Source: Phymatolithon calcareum | Lineage: Eukaryota; Rhodophyta; Florideophyceae; Hapalidiales | Length of the DNA: 64,000 nt | Reading direction: 5' to 3' | Assembly: GCA_977006965.1 (NCBI GenBank) | Contig: OZ345354.1 | Span: 3,224,001 to 3,288,000 of the forward strand | Shown: piece by piece, positions 43,301 to 53,562 of the stretch | How positions within the stretch are numbered: position 1 is the first letter of the stretch | Layout: every line of letters starts with the position of its first letter | Position numbers and translations under genes: made by a program | The notes under the pieces: generated by a model | What the model saw: the letters and a program-made list of their open reading frames with translations, nothing else | Told to the model about the DNA's origin: nothing | Databases searched by the model: none

Positions 43301-44865
43301 TTGGGGCGGTTTTGTCGCAACTTGATGAGGACGGTCGTGAGCATCCAGTGCAGTACGCCAGTCGATCTCTATCCTCAGCCGAACGTAACTACAGCACTTT
43401 CGAACGTGAGGCCCTTGCAGTTGTGTTCGCTTTTAAGAAGTTTCGGCACTTTCTGTTATCCAACCGAGTTATCCTTTTCTCCGATCATCAAGCACTCCAG
43501 CACACGTTCAACAAAGAGGACCCGCACGGAAGAATCGCTCGATGGCTCTGCTTCCTTGCAGATTACGATTTCGAAGTCCAATACCGGAGGGGAAAGTCTA
43601 ATGGGAACGCAGACTATTGTTCCCGACACCCTTGCAACCATGGGAAGCACCGACCGGAACCTTGCGCTATGGTTTCATACAGCGGATCCGTCGAGGAGTC
43701 GCTTATGGAAGTCGCCAAGTACCTTGAGACATTTCAAAGTCCCGGTATCAAGGCGCCGGGATACTCACGAGCCATTAAGAAGAAGGCGAAGAATTTTATT
43801 GTGACGGGGTCGAAGCTGTTCCGGCGCACAAAGAAGGGTGCCCGGTATATTCCAGATGTTGGAAATCGGGAAGAGGTCATTATTTCTCTTCATGACGACA
43901 TCGGGCATTGGGACTTCCGCGCTACATACAAAATAATTTCCGACCGCTACTGGTGGCCCTCGATGCGGAACGATGTCGCCAAGTACGTTCGCACGTGCGA
44001 TGAATGCCAGAAGAGCAAACCGTACACCAAGTACAAATCTACTCAACACCAGCCAGTAAGCGGTATCTTCCATACATGGTCGCTGGACTTCGCTGGACCG
44101 CTGCCTCGTTCGCTTAACGGAAATCGCTACCTGCTTATCGGAGTTGAGCATTTAACCGGATGGCCGGTAGCTGCCGCGCTTCCAAACGCCCTCAGCACGG
44201 ATGTCGTCAAGTTTATCCGCGAGCACATCGTGCAGCACTACGGTACCCCTCGTAACATCCTAAGCGACAATGGTACGCAGTTCACAGCGGCGCACACACA
44301 AGACTACGCCGACAAGATCCACACCACATGGCGCTTCGTTTCACCTTACTCGCCGTCGTCTAATGGAAGAGCCGAAAGAATGGTTCGCACCTTGAAAGCC
44401 GGTCTGCACAAAACGATCGGAAAGGCCACCAACAACTGGGATAAAGCTCTTCCATCAGTGCTGACAGGATACCGACGACGCCCGAACCGGAGTGGCTTTT
44501 CTCCTTTCGAACTTCTGTATGGTGTCGCACCAAGATTCGCCGAGTATCGCATACACGACGCTTCATATAGGCCGGATCAGGCGCGTTTTGTTGAAGTCAC
44601 TACAATTCTCGCCAAGCGCGCAGACAAGATTGTCCCTGCAGGAAAAACGCAGGTGCAAACTTTTAAAGTCGGCGATGACGTCCTTATGTACAACCACATG
44701 GCACAGATGGGATTCAAGCTTCCGTTCGGTACATCCAAATGGACAGGTCCTTATCGCGTTACCACGGCCGACCATCCTCGTTACGCACTACAATCACCGA
44801 CCGGGCGCCGATCGCGCCGAAGTATCCACGCACGTCGCCTCGCACAATACTGCCAGAGAGAGTGA
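40327..44865 (+). CDS. Gypsy Gag-Pol polyprotein
   Basis: The ORF is 1512 residues from the ATG at 40327 (MAPPSELIAF). An upstream in-frame start lies inside the LTR and is unlikely to be used. Gag ends with two CCHC knuckles (CSYCKAEGHVSTQC near 226 and CRFCKKWGHNEVAC near 249). The protease has LLDTGA near 470. An acidic Asp/Ser run precedes RT. RT shows RFCVDFRKLN, PFGLMNAPATFQ and the catalytic YLDD near 836. RNase H shows STDAS and FSDHQAL. The integrase has its HHCC zinc module near 1190-1228 and a D,D-35-E core (SLDF, SDNG, then Glu in GRAE). No chromodomain follows. Domain order PR-RT-RH-IN identifies Ty3/gypsy. The whole frame is intact, so the element looks autonomous. Confidence 0.96.
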   Translation: MAPPSELIAFNGDTDARKFFFVYENIVQKEASVEEKAERVVQHLTEKAFDFYYDKFVREDTPTPESKDYATVKASLLAEFAPRRSQESIMREAVTLKYTGGDIDAFIQKAEKLYREAKFNESAMRGLLRDAISSSPTLFQFVLLRGAATFTEIKAACSSYAEGQKLIYPTECHIDSPNVAKGTGAQVSFQSEAEKKIDKLCEQMGELALAISQRKEVLQPAGRPKTCSYCKAEGHVSTQCRDNPMKEMKCRFCKKWGHNEVACYSKQRHEIDQAIARQQQRPQEAPMAQQAPPPAENANVLTLAPDGETFQADEEVAAVKRTAEGEPLPKNPRREGDGDPMHIARSPTVLDGTRKAIPSRVAKKTKRKVTRKPTKNTAAKELGSRVEKYALMSNLAQASSGISFGQLLRGDANEARGDLQKLFARRSLSRKGPNVQTIDTTNLVAPVRLMNRHEFARVQVSGREVYTLLDTGAIPNVMSSDLANHLRIIPTHTRRRLEGYAGETEDCLGIVEEVAVSFDHVRVPITFLVSSSSKYNLIIGLPTLKKLRTKMDLGRSIVKIKYGGETVRLNLVHESRDFDSTDEEEFTSESDSDSDCSADSDSDFDLNLGSDADDEGMVLALNVIGHEEEVPFKAPVIYQKTSHLDNASQNKLVSLLQAHDIVAESLDDLRPSTVPTTHSFSLSSDNPIYHRARRLPPMHNDIVKKEIERMLDAGIIRPASSAWSFPVVIANKSDGTPRFCVDFRKLNKLMTPDRWPLPRPDEIIEDLSGSSVFSTVDLFSGFWQIKMSEACKEKTTFVCKYGTFQFEVMPFGLMNAPATFQRMMDQLFQDMDFVRVYLDDIVVHSKSVEEHFLHLDAMFNKLASHGLRMKITKCQFIQTRIKLLGHVVDGDGIRVDADKIDIIQNAPRPKTRTELRSFLGLASYYRRFINGFAKIARPLHEKTSVNVDFEWTGAMEEAFECLRNALCRAPILSFPVMDKPFIVSTDASSQAVGAVLSQLDEDGREHPVQYASRSLSSAERNYSTFEREALAVVFAFKKFRHFLLSNRVILFSDHQALQHTFNKEDPHGRIARWLCFLADYDFEVQYRRGKSNGNADYCSRHPCNHGKHRPEPCAMVSYSGSVEESLMEVAKYLETFQSPGIKAPGYSRAIKKKAKNFIVTGSKLFRRTKKGARYIPDVGNREEVIISLHDDIGHWDFRATYKIISDRYWWPSMRNDVAKYVRTCDECQKSKPYTKYKSTQHQPVSGIFHTWSLDFAGPLPRSLNGNRYLLIGVEHLTGWPVAAALPNALSTDVVKFIREHIVQHYGTPRNILSDNGTQFTAAHTQDYADKIHTTWRFVSPYSPSSNGRAERMVRTLKAGLHKTIGKATNNWDKALPSVLTGYRRRPNRSGFSPFELLYGVAPRFAEYRIHDASYRPDQARFVEVTTILAKRADKIVPAGKTQVQTFKVGDDVLMYNHMAQMGFKLPFGTSKWTGPYRVTTADHPRYALQSPTGRRSRRSIHARRLAQYCQRE

Positions 44866-47311
44866 AGCAAACCGGATGGTCGTTCGTAGTCGCGAGAAGA
44901 GTCTTCTCTCTGACGTCAAAACGTTGCATTCATGTACCATAACCATCCGTCCATGCCACTTCCACCGCTCAACCACAATGCTCCACAATCATCAGCATCC
45001 ACCTTGATCACCAGTCGCCCTCCGCGTACATCAACCATGCCGGCGACGGAGGAAAGAGTTCGAGGTAATACGCATAAGACACGAACTGCCCACCAGCAGA
45101 TTCGCTGTGCTCGGCCCTCCATCCTGAATCATCTCCGCATCGGCGAACCGATATCGTGCTTGGTAGTGGGGGAGGATTACAACATCGAGGCCGAAGCCAA
45201 GACCGGACACCCCTGCTCCCCCGAGACCGCTCGGGGGCCCTCAATAGACCGCCGCAATGATTGCGAAAGGTTGCGTGTAACCTCACGGGATCCAACGATC
45301 AGCCGTCAGCCGTCCTCCACTACCGCACTCACGCCAGAGAAAGCGGGACACATGTACGAAGTACGTCACCACAGGAGTGAGGAGAGGCCTTAAGCAGATC
45401 ATTTCGTCGAGCACCTCTACAAGTCCATCCCGCCGCCGGCACAATATCAACCGTCCTTAGAACCAACGACAAAAACAGCGAAGCATCCATCATTCATATC
45501 GTCCTGTTTCACACACGACCAATTCGCCATCGCGCATGCCTCCGACGCTACCTGCAGAATCGTCGTCACGCAAAGACAGTACCAAGAGCATCATCAGAAA
45601 CAAGACAACCACCTCGCCTCAACAGTGAAGCGCTTCATAAAAACAGTGTCAAAACACTCACAATAACATCGGTTTCCATTATCCTCTCTTCGAGTTCCAG
45701 TTTGTTTCGTCCTTCGCATCACTTCCTTCTTGCTTCTAATGGCTGCCACCCATACCGACCCGTTGCCGACCACTCCGGGACCGATATGTGTCAGCCCCTG
45801 TATCGCACCTGATTTGCAGAAGTTAGCGACGGGCCTGCACTAACGAAAATGCACAAGAGGTCACCAACGAAGAACAGACCTTTTCCGTCTTCCACGCAAC
45901 CCGCTCCACCATCCTCTGCCAACCGATCCGTCCTCGCCAAATCGGCCAGCAACCCTGCACAGCAGCACCACCACCGAAAAAAACATCTCTTCTTCCCCTT
46001 CCAAATCCCCTCCGCACACCACACAACCCCCTGCACATGCACATCGCATCCGCTCACATCTTGATGTCTCCTGACCGCGCTTGTTGCAAAACTCGTTCGT
46101 ATGCACACGTGCAGTTTTCAAATAACAATTCGGCTAACCAGTGGTACGGCATGGGATATCTCGCCAAGACCACTCGACGTCGCCGTTGCACATGAGATTC
46201 GTCTGCGAAATATTCTCCTTCATGATGACTTCAATTATGGAGGTCACCAACACTCCGGCAGACGCTTGCGTACAGTGGCGATGAGTACCAAGGCCACCGT
46301 TTCGCTACCAACAAAGAACAAGTCCCGGTCGCGCCCACGCGGTCACTCGGCGAGGCGCTTCTAGGCAGCAGAGGCCGCGGCTGACGTACGTGCGCGCTGA
46401 GCGGCAGCAAAGAACTCATCATACGGGCGCTGCTCTCACGAAGACTCCTCATCTTCACACTCGCCAGTAACATGCAACAGAGCAAATTCTCCTCCGTCCC
46501 CCATATCCGACCGCCTCTTCGCACCGTAATCTCTTCCGCCCGCACGACCGCAATGTTTGCATTTACCGCAACCCCTTCCGTGAAGGCGTCTTCCTTCACG
46601 TCGAGCAAAATAGTATGCAGCAAACGTCCGTCATCCCGTCCATGTCGTACGCTATTCAATTCGATTCCACCCGAACCGAACTGAATCGAATCGAACAATG
46701 CTCGCGCGTGAAACCTCGTCCCCGAATAATCCGGTCGCCATGGAGACACAACCACGTCCCGCGTCTCACGAAATCCAACCACCGGCCGCGGGTCAGGAAC
46801 AGCATCATTCCTCGTACAGCGTACATTTGCGTCAGTTGCAACAACTTCATTCCCCGCTGCATCCAAACGCTTCACCCACATCTGCATCGCAATCGAGCGC
46901 ACCGCAGTCAATAGGGGATCCTCAACAACAACAGCTGCAACCGGGGGCGCGATGTCGACACGGTGGCGTTGGAGTGAGCGACGGATATTGCGAGCGCGTG
47001 ACGGCAACTTGTTCTATGCGCTGGAGTGGTGAAATGAACTGGCGGTCGATTTGATTTGGGCCACGACATCGTCGCACTTTGTTCACGGCGGGCAGAGTAT
47101 TCGACGGCCACAGTCGCATACGAGGCGGGAATGACGGAGAAGACGATCAAGCTGAATTTGGACACGCGACGGGAGGCGTTCGTGGACGACGGTGGAGCCT
47201 ATTGCGATGTCGACACGGTGGTGTTGGAGTGAGCGATGGATTCGCTTCTCGGGTTCGGAAAAATTTTGATATCGCCGGCGTCGGGACGAGCGCCGTCCCA
47301 GTTGGGCCCCC
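44866..47311. other. Long 3' region of the gypsy element
   Basis: This 2.4 kb lies between the pol stop and the right LTR. It is GC-rich with many CpG steps. Sense ORFs are short and lack signal or membrane segments, so I see no env-like gene. A 37-bp direct repeat (46949-46985 and 47204-47240, starting GCGATGTCGACACGG) lies near its right end. A long antisense ORF is listed separately. Confidence 0.6.
46231..47007 (-). CDS. Antisense ORF in gypsy 3' region
   Basis: The ORF has 258 codons on the strand opposite Gag-Pol and is rich in Arg, Ser, Val and Ala. It contains no recognised domain. GC- and CpG-rich DNA can leave such frames open by chance. Antisense ORFs in the 3' part of plant and protist gypsy elements have been described, so it is worth recording but unproven. 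Confidence 0.25.
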   Translation of the reverse strand: MPSRARNIRRSLQRHRVDIAPPVAAVVVEDPLLTAVRSIAMQMWVKRLDAAGNEVVATDANVRCTRNDAVPDPRPVVGFRETRDVVVSPWRPDYSGTRFHARALFDSIQFGSGGIELNSVRHGRDDGRLLHTILLDVKEDAFTEGVAVNANIAVVRAEEITVRRGGRIWGTEENLLCCMLLASVKMRSLRESSARMMSSLLPLSAHVRQPRPLLPRSASPSDRVGATGTCSLLVAKRWPWYSSPLYASVCRSVGDLHN

Positions 47312-47699
47312 TGCTGACCCGAGTATTGGCCGTCTTGATTGATTGATTAGGCTGGAACGTACCGAAGAAATGATTGCTGTTACTATCATACCCAGCGCAT
47401 CCGGTTGCTTGCCGATGTCGCCAGGTTGGCGGTGTACCGTTTACAAATTTGCCGACGAAGGCAGATCTCCGATAGAGTTGTATTTTTTTAATTGTTTCCT
47501 CATTTAGTAGTCTTACAGTGAGCTGGGTACTGCTCGCAAGAGCTCCGGCAAAACCTAGCACTAGTTTATATAGTATCCTACTTTGACCTTTGTGAAAAAA
47601 GGAGAGCAGCTCACGGTCCGCACCAAAGAGCCCCAAAAAGACAAAAACATCTCAACCTCTTTCTCTCTCTCTCTTTTTCTCTCCCTTTTTATCCCCACA
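47312..47699 (+). repeat. Right LTR of gypsy element, 388 bp
   Basis: Direct copy of 39918-40305, ending CCCCACA and followed by the GCCAC target duplication. Confidence 0.95.
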
Positions 47700-47704
47700 G
47701 CCAC

Positions 47705-49647
47705 CATGCACGGGTGCTGTTATGATCGGAGACTTACTGTAATGCGGGTCAGATTGAAATTGAAGGGCCCAAAAAATAACCGATATTTATTGATCAGAGA
47801 AATACGGAGGGCACGCAGGGGCTCGGTGACGAATTGCAGTAAATCTTCCACCGTGCGGGCACTAGGCACCTCTAAAACAAAACTGACTCTATGCTCCTTA
47901 GGACTGCAAAAGCGTAACTTCTAAGAGCAGTATGAGTGGAGAGAGATGACTTCAGGTCTGAGTTCGGTGGTAAAAGGTCTGTCCAATTGGAACTCTACGG
48001 ACAATTATGGTTATCTACGGAAAACGAAGTATCTGCAATTCGGTGAGTGGTATTAATGCTCGTAAATCCTGGAAAACGTGAAAACATTGGAAATCACAAT
48101 TTTTCCGTTCTGTTTCGGAATTAGATCCGTTCGACGACCAGGTACTGTAGACATGCCCACTTCTGTCTTTGAAACGCAAAGTGCACGAGACCCTCTTCTT
48201 GTATTGGTTCTATGGTAGATTCCCTTGGAGCCCCTAGTCTGATTGTGGAATTCTACGGATTATGTTTCATTACCCAAATGCGCACTATCCTCACGGTGCA
48301 CCTTAAGTCTAAACGGACCTAATGAGAGCGCATGAAACTGGCATACGCCATCAACAAGCTGATGAGCCACTGGCTTATTCCGGCATCTCGACCTGACGAG
48401 CAGAACTGACCAAAAGCGGTCACCCACAAGCGAGATCCATGTGGCGATAAGTCTCACCTCAAACGAATTTTTTCCATTTTTCCCCCTTGTTTCCCCTTGT
48501 TTGGCTTTTTTCAGCCATCATAGGCGAAACCTTGTCATAATGTAAGCTAGGAGTTGCCCCTTTCCCCCATGCCAGAGGTGCCCAAGGACAGTAGCATAAA
48601 CCCATAACCATACACTTTAGACTTGAAGAGATCTCATCGTGGCACTCGCGCGAACTAAGGTCTCAACGGTCCTGACATGTGGACCTCGTTCCCTTTACGG
48701 ACAGTCCGAGTCAAGATCATTACAGCACCCGTCGTTGGTGGTTATTTTACCAAATATGTCAAACAACGTGGTCATTTTAATGACTTCTTGTTCTCCTTAT
48801 GGGGCTAGCAAGCAGTGCTTTTATTTTTACCTCTACTTAGATTATGACAGGGCGTTAATTCCGCTAGCTAATTGTAAGCGCGCTTCTTCTCTGCCTGCCG
48901 CTCGTCATTGGACGATTCCACCGAAAGCAACGTCGCCATTATACCAAATTCCCCTTATGTTTCTTTTTGTCTGCTGCTTTAAGGTCAAGGACTGCCGCAT
49001 AATTCGTTCATTGTTTCTCAGAATGTTGTGCTGTGTATACATTGCTCGAACACAGATAAATAGCAATAGCCACCATAAATCCACTCACCGAACTCGGCAA
49101 CAGTTTCCGGGTGAGCTGTCAAGGCCCTTTTAATACAGTTGTAGGTCTGCCAATCAGTCAAACGGACTGCTTTGCAGACAAGGTTTTATCGAGACACGCA
49201 TATTTCACGAGAAAGCTTGCTGATGTGTTACCATCGAAAATTTTGAGTTCGTCATTTATAAATGAAACGCCAAATCTTCACCGGGAGTTCTTTTGGATGG
49301 CGTCTCGCACAACTGCATTACTCATCGGTTACACAGTTATGTCCTCCAAAGCACGGTGTACCACAATGCAAGGATGTCCGTGCATTGTGGCTATTCATTT
49401 TCTACAAACAAATACGGCGAACTACGTGATCATTGCACCAAATTCCCCTCAGAATATACGAATTAAAAAGTAGATTCAGATCTTTATTTAGGTCATTAAA
49501 TTAATCCCTCTGATATTGAGCGGTATCATACGATTGGTTCACTAAAATATGGAAACCATGATGCGCGGACAGGCCTGAGATGGAGGCATCTCCCTCCAAA
49601 AACAACTGCCGACGACCCAAGCTAATACGCTTCAGAGCCGCTCCACC
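47705..49647. other. No gene recognised
   Basis: Short ORFs only, including 120 codons at 49111-49473 with several Cys but no motif and only a GTG start. The last 150 bases are the upstream region of the F-box-like gene. Confidence 0.4.
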
Positions 49648-51507
49648 ATGGCCTCCTCCTCTCGCCGAAGCTACTTTGATCTTCTCTCAGCCGCCGCACT
49701 AGAGAATATCTTCCGCTCCCTGAGCCTCAGACCTCGGAGTCCCTCTTGGGATGCCTTCCTCCCCCTGCGATCCCTTCTCATCCTCCACAGCGAGGCCAGC
49801 CCGCGCGCCGTGCGATCCTTCGCTGCGCAGCGGTTACGCGTCTTGTACACCGATGTTATCTTCCGTGACCATCCCGACGACTTTGATAAATCCTCGCCCG
49901 ATAAACATGTCGATCCGAGTCAGTTCTCCCGTCTTCTGCGCGAAATCGGTCCCTCTCTGCTCGATATCCGTATTCCGTATTTCTGGGACGAGCACGCTTA
50001 CTTTCATGGTTACTTTTTCATCCCTCCGCTCATCGAGTACTGTCCAAATCTCACCCGCATCTCGCTTGGCTTTGTCGGTGAAGACCTCGGGCTCGATGAC
50101 CTTCTTCGCCCCTTCGCGGGAAAACTGCGCTCTTTAGACGGAAACTTTCAGACACAGCACCAGATTCAGGCGATCACGGCCCATTGCGCCGGCCTTGAGC
50201 GACTTCATCTTAAAGCAGGTGTCAATTTGGAATGGCTCCATCCCATGCTGGACAAAGTTGGGCCTACTCTTCTTGACTTCCAGATCCCGTTTCCAAGTCG
50301 TCAGAAGGTCTCTTTGAATGAGAACTTGATTTCCCGATATCGGACCTTCTTCCTGCGCATGCAAAGCGCTTGCCCTAGGATACAGTCGCTCACTGCGCCC
50401 AGGATAAGTGAGGTATTCCCATCGTTTGCAAATCTCTGTGCTCATTATGGCGAACAGCTTAGAACACTGGAGATCTCTCCGCCGTTGATGGGTTTCAAAT
50501 TAGATATCTGTCTAGGAAAAATCGTTTCCAATTGTCCAAATGTGTCCATTGACATCGGCAATGTGGAAATCCCAGAGAAGAGTGCCCCGTTCTACTTTAT
50601 GAGATCCCCTAGCTCCTGCGATCTGGTCAACGTTGAAGAACCTTTACAAGGAACTGAATTTGTCGCTGATGCACATGCGCATGACTCCATTGATGCACAC
50701 CCCTTTTCTTTCACGGGAGAAGGATATGTCGTTTCCGTGCAGGCTATTCAGGCATTGGGAAATTCGTTATCCTCTCTACGTGTCCACGCCGACGAACTGC
50801 GATCGCAACAATGGCCTGCTGATACTTTCGCATGCACAAATCTCAAATCCGTCGAAATCAACTTTGCCAGACGGCACACCATCTCCTTTCTCAAAGCGCT
50901 TCTCGTGCCTGCCCGCTTCAGTCTGCGCAAAATCAAAATCGGATATCGTCCATGTGATGCTGCGTACTTCGTCCCAATTGAAAGAACTGGCACTTGCGAG
51001 CGCGATTCTGCGATGGCGACCCTTGCCATGCTTACGAAAGACGCACCTGCTCTAGAGTTCCTGGAAATAGCAACCCCAATACTACCGGTATCATCGTTTG
51101 AGAGTCTCTTTCATGCGAATGCTCTGCTCGCGACTTGCAGGATCACCTTGACTGACGTGGTGGTCGACGGCATGTTTGACACCACCCCCGCGTTCGCATT
51201 CTTTAATTCAATGGTCATGGCGGCGGTGAGGAGCAGTGGTTTCCGAGAGCTGAGCATTGACGCAGACCACGTTGAATTGTCAAAGAGTTCAGTCACGGTC
51301 TCTCGTCCCATCTGGGGCTTGCTGTCAACAGGTGTTGTCAAGCCCCTCTCCGTTACCCCAGTTTGTGTGAATGAAATCTTCAAGGACAGTCTCCGCCTGC
51401 TGCGGCACAAGAAGATTTCAGTTAACGTTTGCGGGTTAGAGCTACTGGGGAATAATAGTATTGTCGGTCGATGTGATGGGTGTGAACTTCACGGAGTTCC
51501 CCTGTAG
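49648..51507 (+). CDS. F-box/LRR-like protein, 619 residues
   Basis: The ATG at 49648 has the context CCACCATGG and is the first in frame. The N-terminal 35 residues (YFDLLSAAALENIFRSLSL) look like a degenerate F-box. Irregular leucine-rich repeats then extend across the protein, with recurring phrases such as CPNLTRISLGF, CAGLERLHLKAG and APALEFLEIATP. F-box/LRR proteins recruit substrates to SCF ubiquitin ligases, so a substrate-recognition role is plausible but not shown. It is a single exon with no stop or frameshift, and its composition is more GC-rich than the flanks. The neighbouring TMX2-like gene converges on it. Confidence 0.6.
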   Translation: MASSSRRSYFDLLSAAALENIFRSLSLRPRSPSWDAFLPLRSLLILHSEASPRAVRSFAAQRLRVLYTDVIFRDHPDDFDKSSPDKHVDPSQFSRLLREIGPSLLDIRIPYFWDEHAYFHGYFFIPPLIEYCPNLTRISLGFVGEDLGLDDLLRPFAGKLRSLDGNFQTQHQIQAITAHCAGLERLHLKAGVNLEWLHPMLDKVGPTLLDFQIPFPSRQKVSLNENLISRYRTFFLRMQSACPRIQSLTAPRISEVFPSFANLCAHYGEQLRTLEISPPLMGFKLDICLGKIVSNCPNVSIDIGNVEIPEKSAPFYFMRSPSSCDLVNVEEPLQGTEFVADAHAHDSIDAHPFSFTGEGYVVSVQAIQALGNSLSSLRVHADELRSQQWPADTFACTNLKSVEINFARRHTISFLKALLVPARFSLRKIKIGYRPCDAAYFVPIERTGTCERDSAMATLAMLTKDAPALEFLEIATPILPVSSFESLFHANALLATCRITLTDVVVDGMFDTTPAFAFFNSMVMAAVRSSGFRELSIDADHVELSKSSVTVSRPIWGLLSTGVVKPLSVTPVCVNEIFKDSLRLLRHKKISVNVCGLELLGNNSIVGRCDGCELHGVPL

Positions 51508-51842
51508 TAAACAGATCCTCGAAGTGCAGTGTGTCTTCAGCTTGGGGTAGCCGACCCCTTAGTCTTTGGTGTGCCGATGACTCAATTGTAATTTAAATTT
51601 TAAAAAGTAAAACTGCAATATTACAACATGCAATCTGAAAAAGTACAGATTCCTGGACTACTTCACAAAAGGAAATTACTCAAAGCTCAGAAACATGGAC
51701 GGGGATGGCTTCTGTCCAAGTACGAAGGAAAATTTAAAATGTACATGAGCAGATTTTCAAAGACGTCCACAGCAAGGGATAACAGAATACACACACCCCA
51801 GAAAACAAAACGCTCCGTAATCACAGAAATCCCATAAACACC
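51508..51842. other. Intergenic between convergent genes
   Basis: A 69-codon Lys-rich ORF (51628-51837) lies entirely between two convergent 3' ends, in A/T-rich sequence. I treat it as untranslated 3' sequence. Confidence 0.5.
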
Positions 51843-52646
51843 CTACAAAGACTTTTTGCTCTCCTGATCCTGGAGCTTCTGCTTGGCAGCCTCCTCCCAT
51901 TCACGAGCTTCTTTACAGACGGCGTCCATCCCAAGCTCCTTCCACAAATTCTTCGCCGTGAATCCATTGCGCCAACGCTTATCAATTCCGCCACCCTCGA
52001 CAGTCGGAGGAAATCTGGCAACCTCCTTTCCGCGCCGGTAAAGAATCGCACAGGGCAGTTCATTGCTCGTAGCAGCCACGCTGACGCCGATATTCGAGGC
52101 GGCAGCAGGCCAGCGACCGACGTCAATTTTGGAGAATCGCACACGCGGATGCGAAATCATCCCCGCCAGATCCGCAAATACCGGCGCGAGTTGCGTACAA
52201 CGCGGGGCCCATGTGGCATGCGCCCACAGAACGGTGAACGTTCGATGAGCGTTTTTGATAACGCTTGTCTCTAACGATGAGTGGTTGAGCGCTCTGATTG
52301 AATCGGGGTAGCGGAATCGAGGCTGCGGATAAAAGATGAAGACGGCGGTATGCAGAAGACCGAAAATGCATAACATTTGCACGTCCATGAACCAGAGACA
52401 GAGAGAGATGGCGACAAAAGTTACCTTGAAAGAGGTGGCGAGATAGGCGTCCATTGTAGGGGCGGAAAGAATGCGCACGAAGAGCATGAGAAAGACACAG
52501 AAGTAGATCGAGGCCTCGCGGGGTAAGCCGAGAATATCGAGTTCACCAAGTTCACCAGGATGCAGACGCTGTACGCGAAGCACGATGTAGGCGAAGATTA
52601 GAAGAAAATTGCACACATAGTACCCGTGAATGAAGCGGCTCGCCAT
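51843..52646 (-). CDS. TMX2-like thioredoxin-related transmembrane protein (intact, copy A)
   Basis: The protein has 267 residues from the ATG at 52646 (MASRFIHGYYVCN); an upstream in-frame alternative start exists but lacks a conserved context. The first 125 residues hold three to four hydrophobic segments (FLLIFAYIVL, IYFCVFLMLFV, AISLCLWF, LHTAVFIFY). A thioredoxin fold follows, with VLWAHATWAPRCTQLAPVFADLA near the active-site position. In place of CxxC it has a single Cys (APRC), comparable to the SNDC site of animal TMX2. The tail is Lys/Glu rich and ends KKSL, which could serve as a di-lysine-type ER retrieval signal. Animal TMX2 is an ER and mitochondria-contact membrane protein; that location is inferred here. 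The tandem duplication starts inside this gene at 52225. Confidence 0.8.
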   Translation of the reverse strand: MASRFIHGYYVCNFLLIFAYIVLRVQRLHPGELGELDILGLPREASIYFCVFLMLFVRILSAPTMDAYLATSFKVTFVAISLCLWFMDVQMLCIFGLLHTAVFIFYPQPRFRYPDSIRALNHSSLETSVIKNAHRTFTVLWAHATWAPRCTQLAPVFADLAGMISHPRVRFSKIDVGRWPAAASNIGVSVAATSNELPCAILYRRGKEVARFPPTVEGGGIDKRWRNGFTAKNLWKELGMDAVCKEAREWEEAAKQKLQDQESKKSL

Positions 52647-52670
52647 GATGGTGTGCTCCCGCGCAGGCAC

Positions 52671-53562
52671 GATGTGGACGTGAAAGAACGAGTGGGAAAA
52701 CGATCGCGGACGACTGTTCGAAAAGGCACTTTGAGTGCCTCAGGTTGTGGTTGAGTACCTAGTGTGGGTTTGCAGGATGCTTGCGGCGGCGGACTGGGCG
52801 ATGCTGAAATGGGACGTGTTCCCATTTTGAGGTGCGGATATACTCGGAACGAGCACTTGGCCTGATTACAGTATGATGCAGCAGAGTTGAGTTTGTTGAG
52901 CTCCAAAGTACTGTGTACACTGTATGCCACTGTTTGCTGTGTGGGCATACAGTGATGCTTTGGGTCACTGATCAAAATCTGTTTACCAAACACTGGATCA
53001 CTGATCAGAACAAATTATGCCAAGTGCATCACTGAGTTGTCATCTCAACAATACTGCCCGTCCTGGAAGAAGAATTTTAATTCTGTACCTCTTCAAAACA
53101 TGGGTTGAAGAGGTAGTTGAATGTATTTTGAATAACATGACGGCAAGACGTTTTAAACGATATTGTCCATCTCCTTGGTGAACGGGCAACATGTTGTCGA
53201 ACCAACCGGCATTGCCAAGCCTGTCCCACCAAATTGCTGGACGCTGCACAGCAAACTGCCACAGACAATCGCGCATCATGCATCCCACACATTTGCCCTC
53301 GAGCATCCAACGCAGCGTCGCCTGCATCGAGGCCACACCATGCAGGCACGTCTACGTATGCGGCATTAACTGCTCCGCAGCGCTACCGCGACCGTGCAAA
53401 CTGTGCAGGCAAGCACCCCCAGTGGAATAGCGGCATCATCACTGGTGGCTGCAGAACCCACCTCAATAATACTATTCATTGGGGTCGGTCGAGCGTCGAC
53501 GGGCGCTTTGTTCGACACTCGTTGTCAACTCGATCCCTCTGTTCACTCTTCTCTGAAACGCC
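52671..53562. other. Spacer with two short hairpins (also in copy B)
   Basis: This interval separates the divergent TMX2-like and GTPase genes, so it should hold both promoters. An 11-bp inverted repeat CACTGTATGCC / GGCATACAGTG lies near 52917-52953. Another, TACCTCTTCAA / TTGAAGAGGTA, lies near 53085-53116. GATCACTGATCAG-like repeats lie near 52966-53006. All are preserved in copy B, with small changes. Confidence 0.6.

Larger units (their letters stand above)
39918..47699 (+). mobile_element. Complete Ty3/gypsy LTR retrotransposon, 7.8 kb
   Basis: Identical 388-bp LTRs (39918-40305 and 47312-47699), starting TG and ending CA, flank a full Gag-Pol ORF. The 5-bp target duplication GCCAC is seen at 39913-39917 and 47700-47704. 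This is direct evidence of a clean integrase-mediated insertion, and identical LTRs imply it is recent. A 2.4-kb region without a sense domain lies between the pol stop and the right LTR. No standard TGG primer-binding site follows the left LTR, so priming may differ from the tRNA 3'-end mode. Confidence 0.95.

Noticed and set aside
47700-47925. GCCACCATG context at the gypsy 3' flank with a 72-codon ORF
   Set aside because: The match to a strong start context arises partly from the GCCAC target duplication, and the ORF has no motif. I see no evidence that a gene was split by the insertion.
51628-51837. Lys-rich 69-codon ORF between convergent genes
   Set aside because: It lies wholly in the short A/T-rich space between two 3' ends and has no recognisable features.
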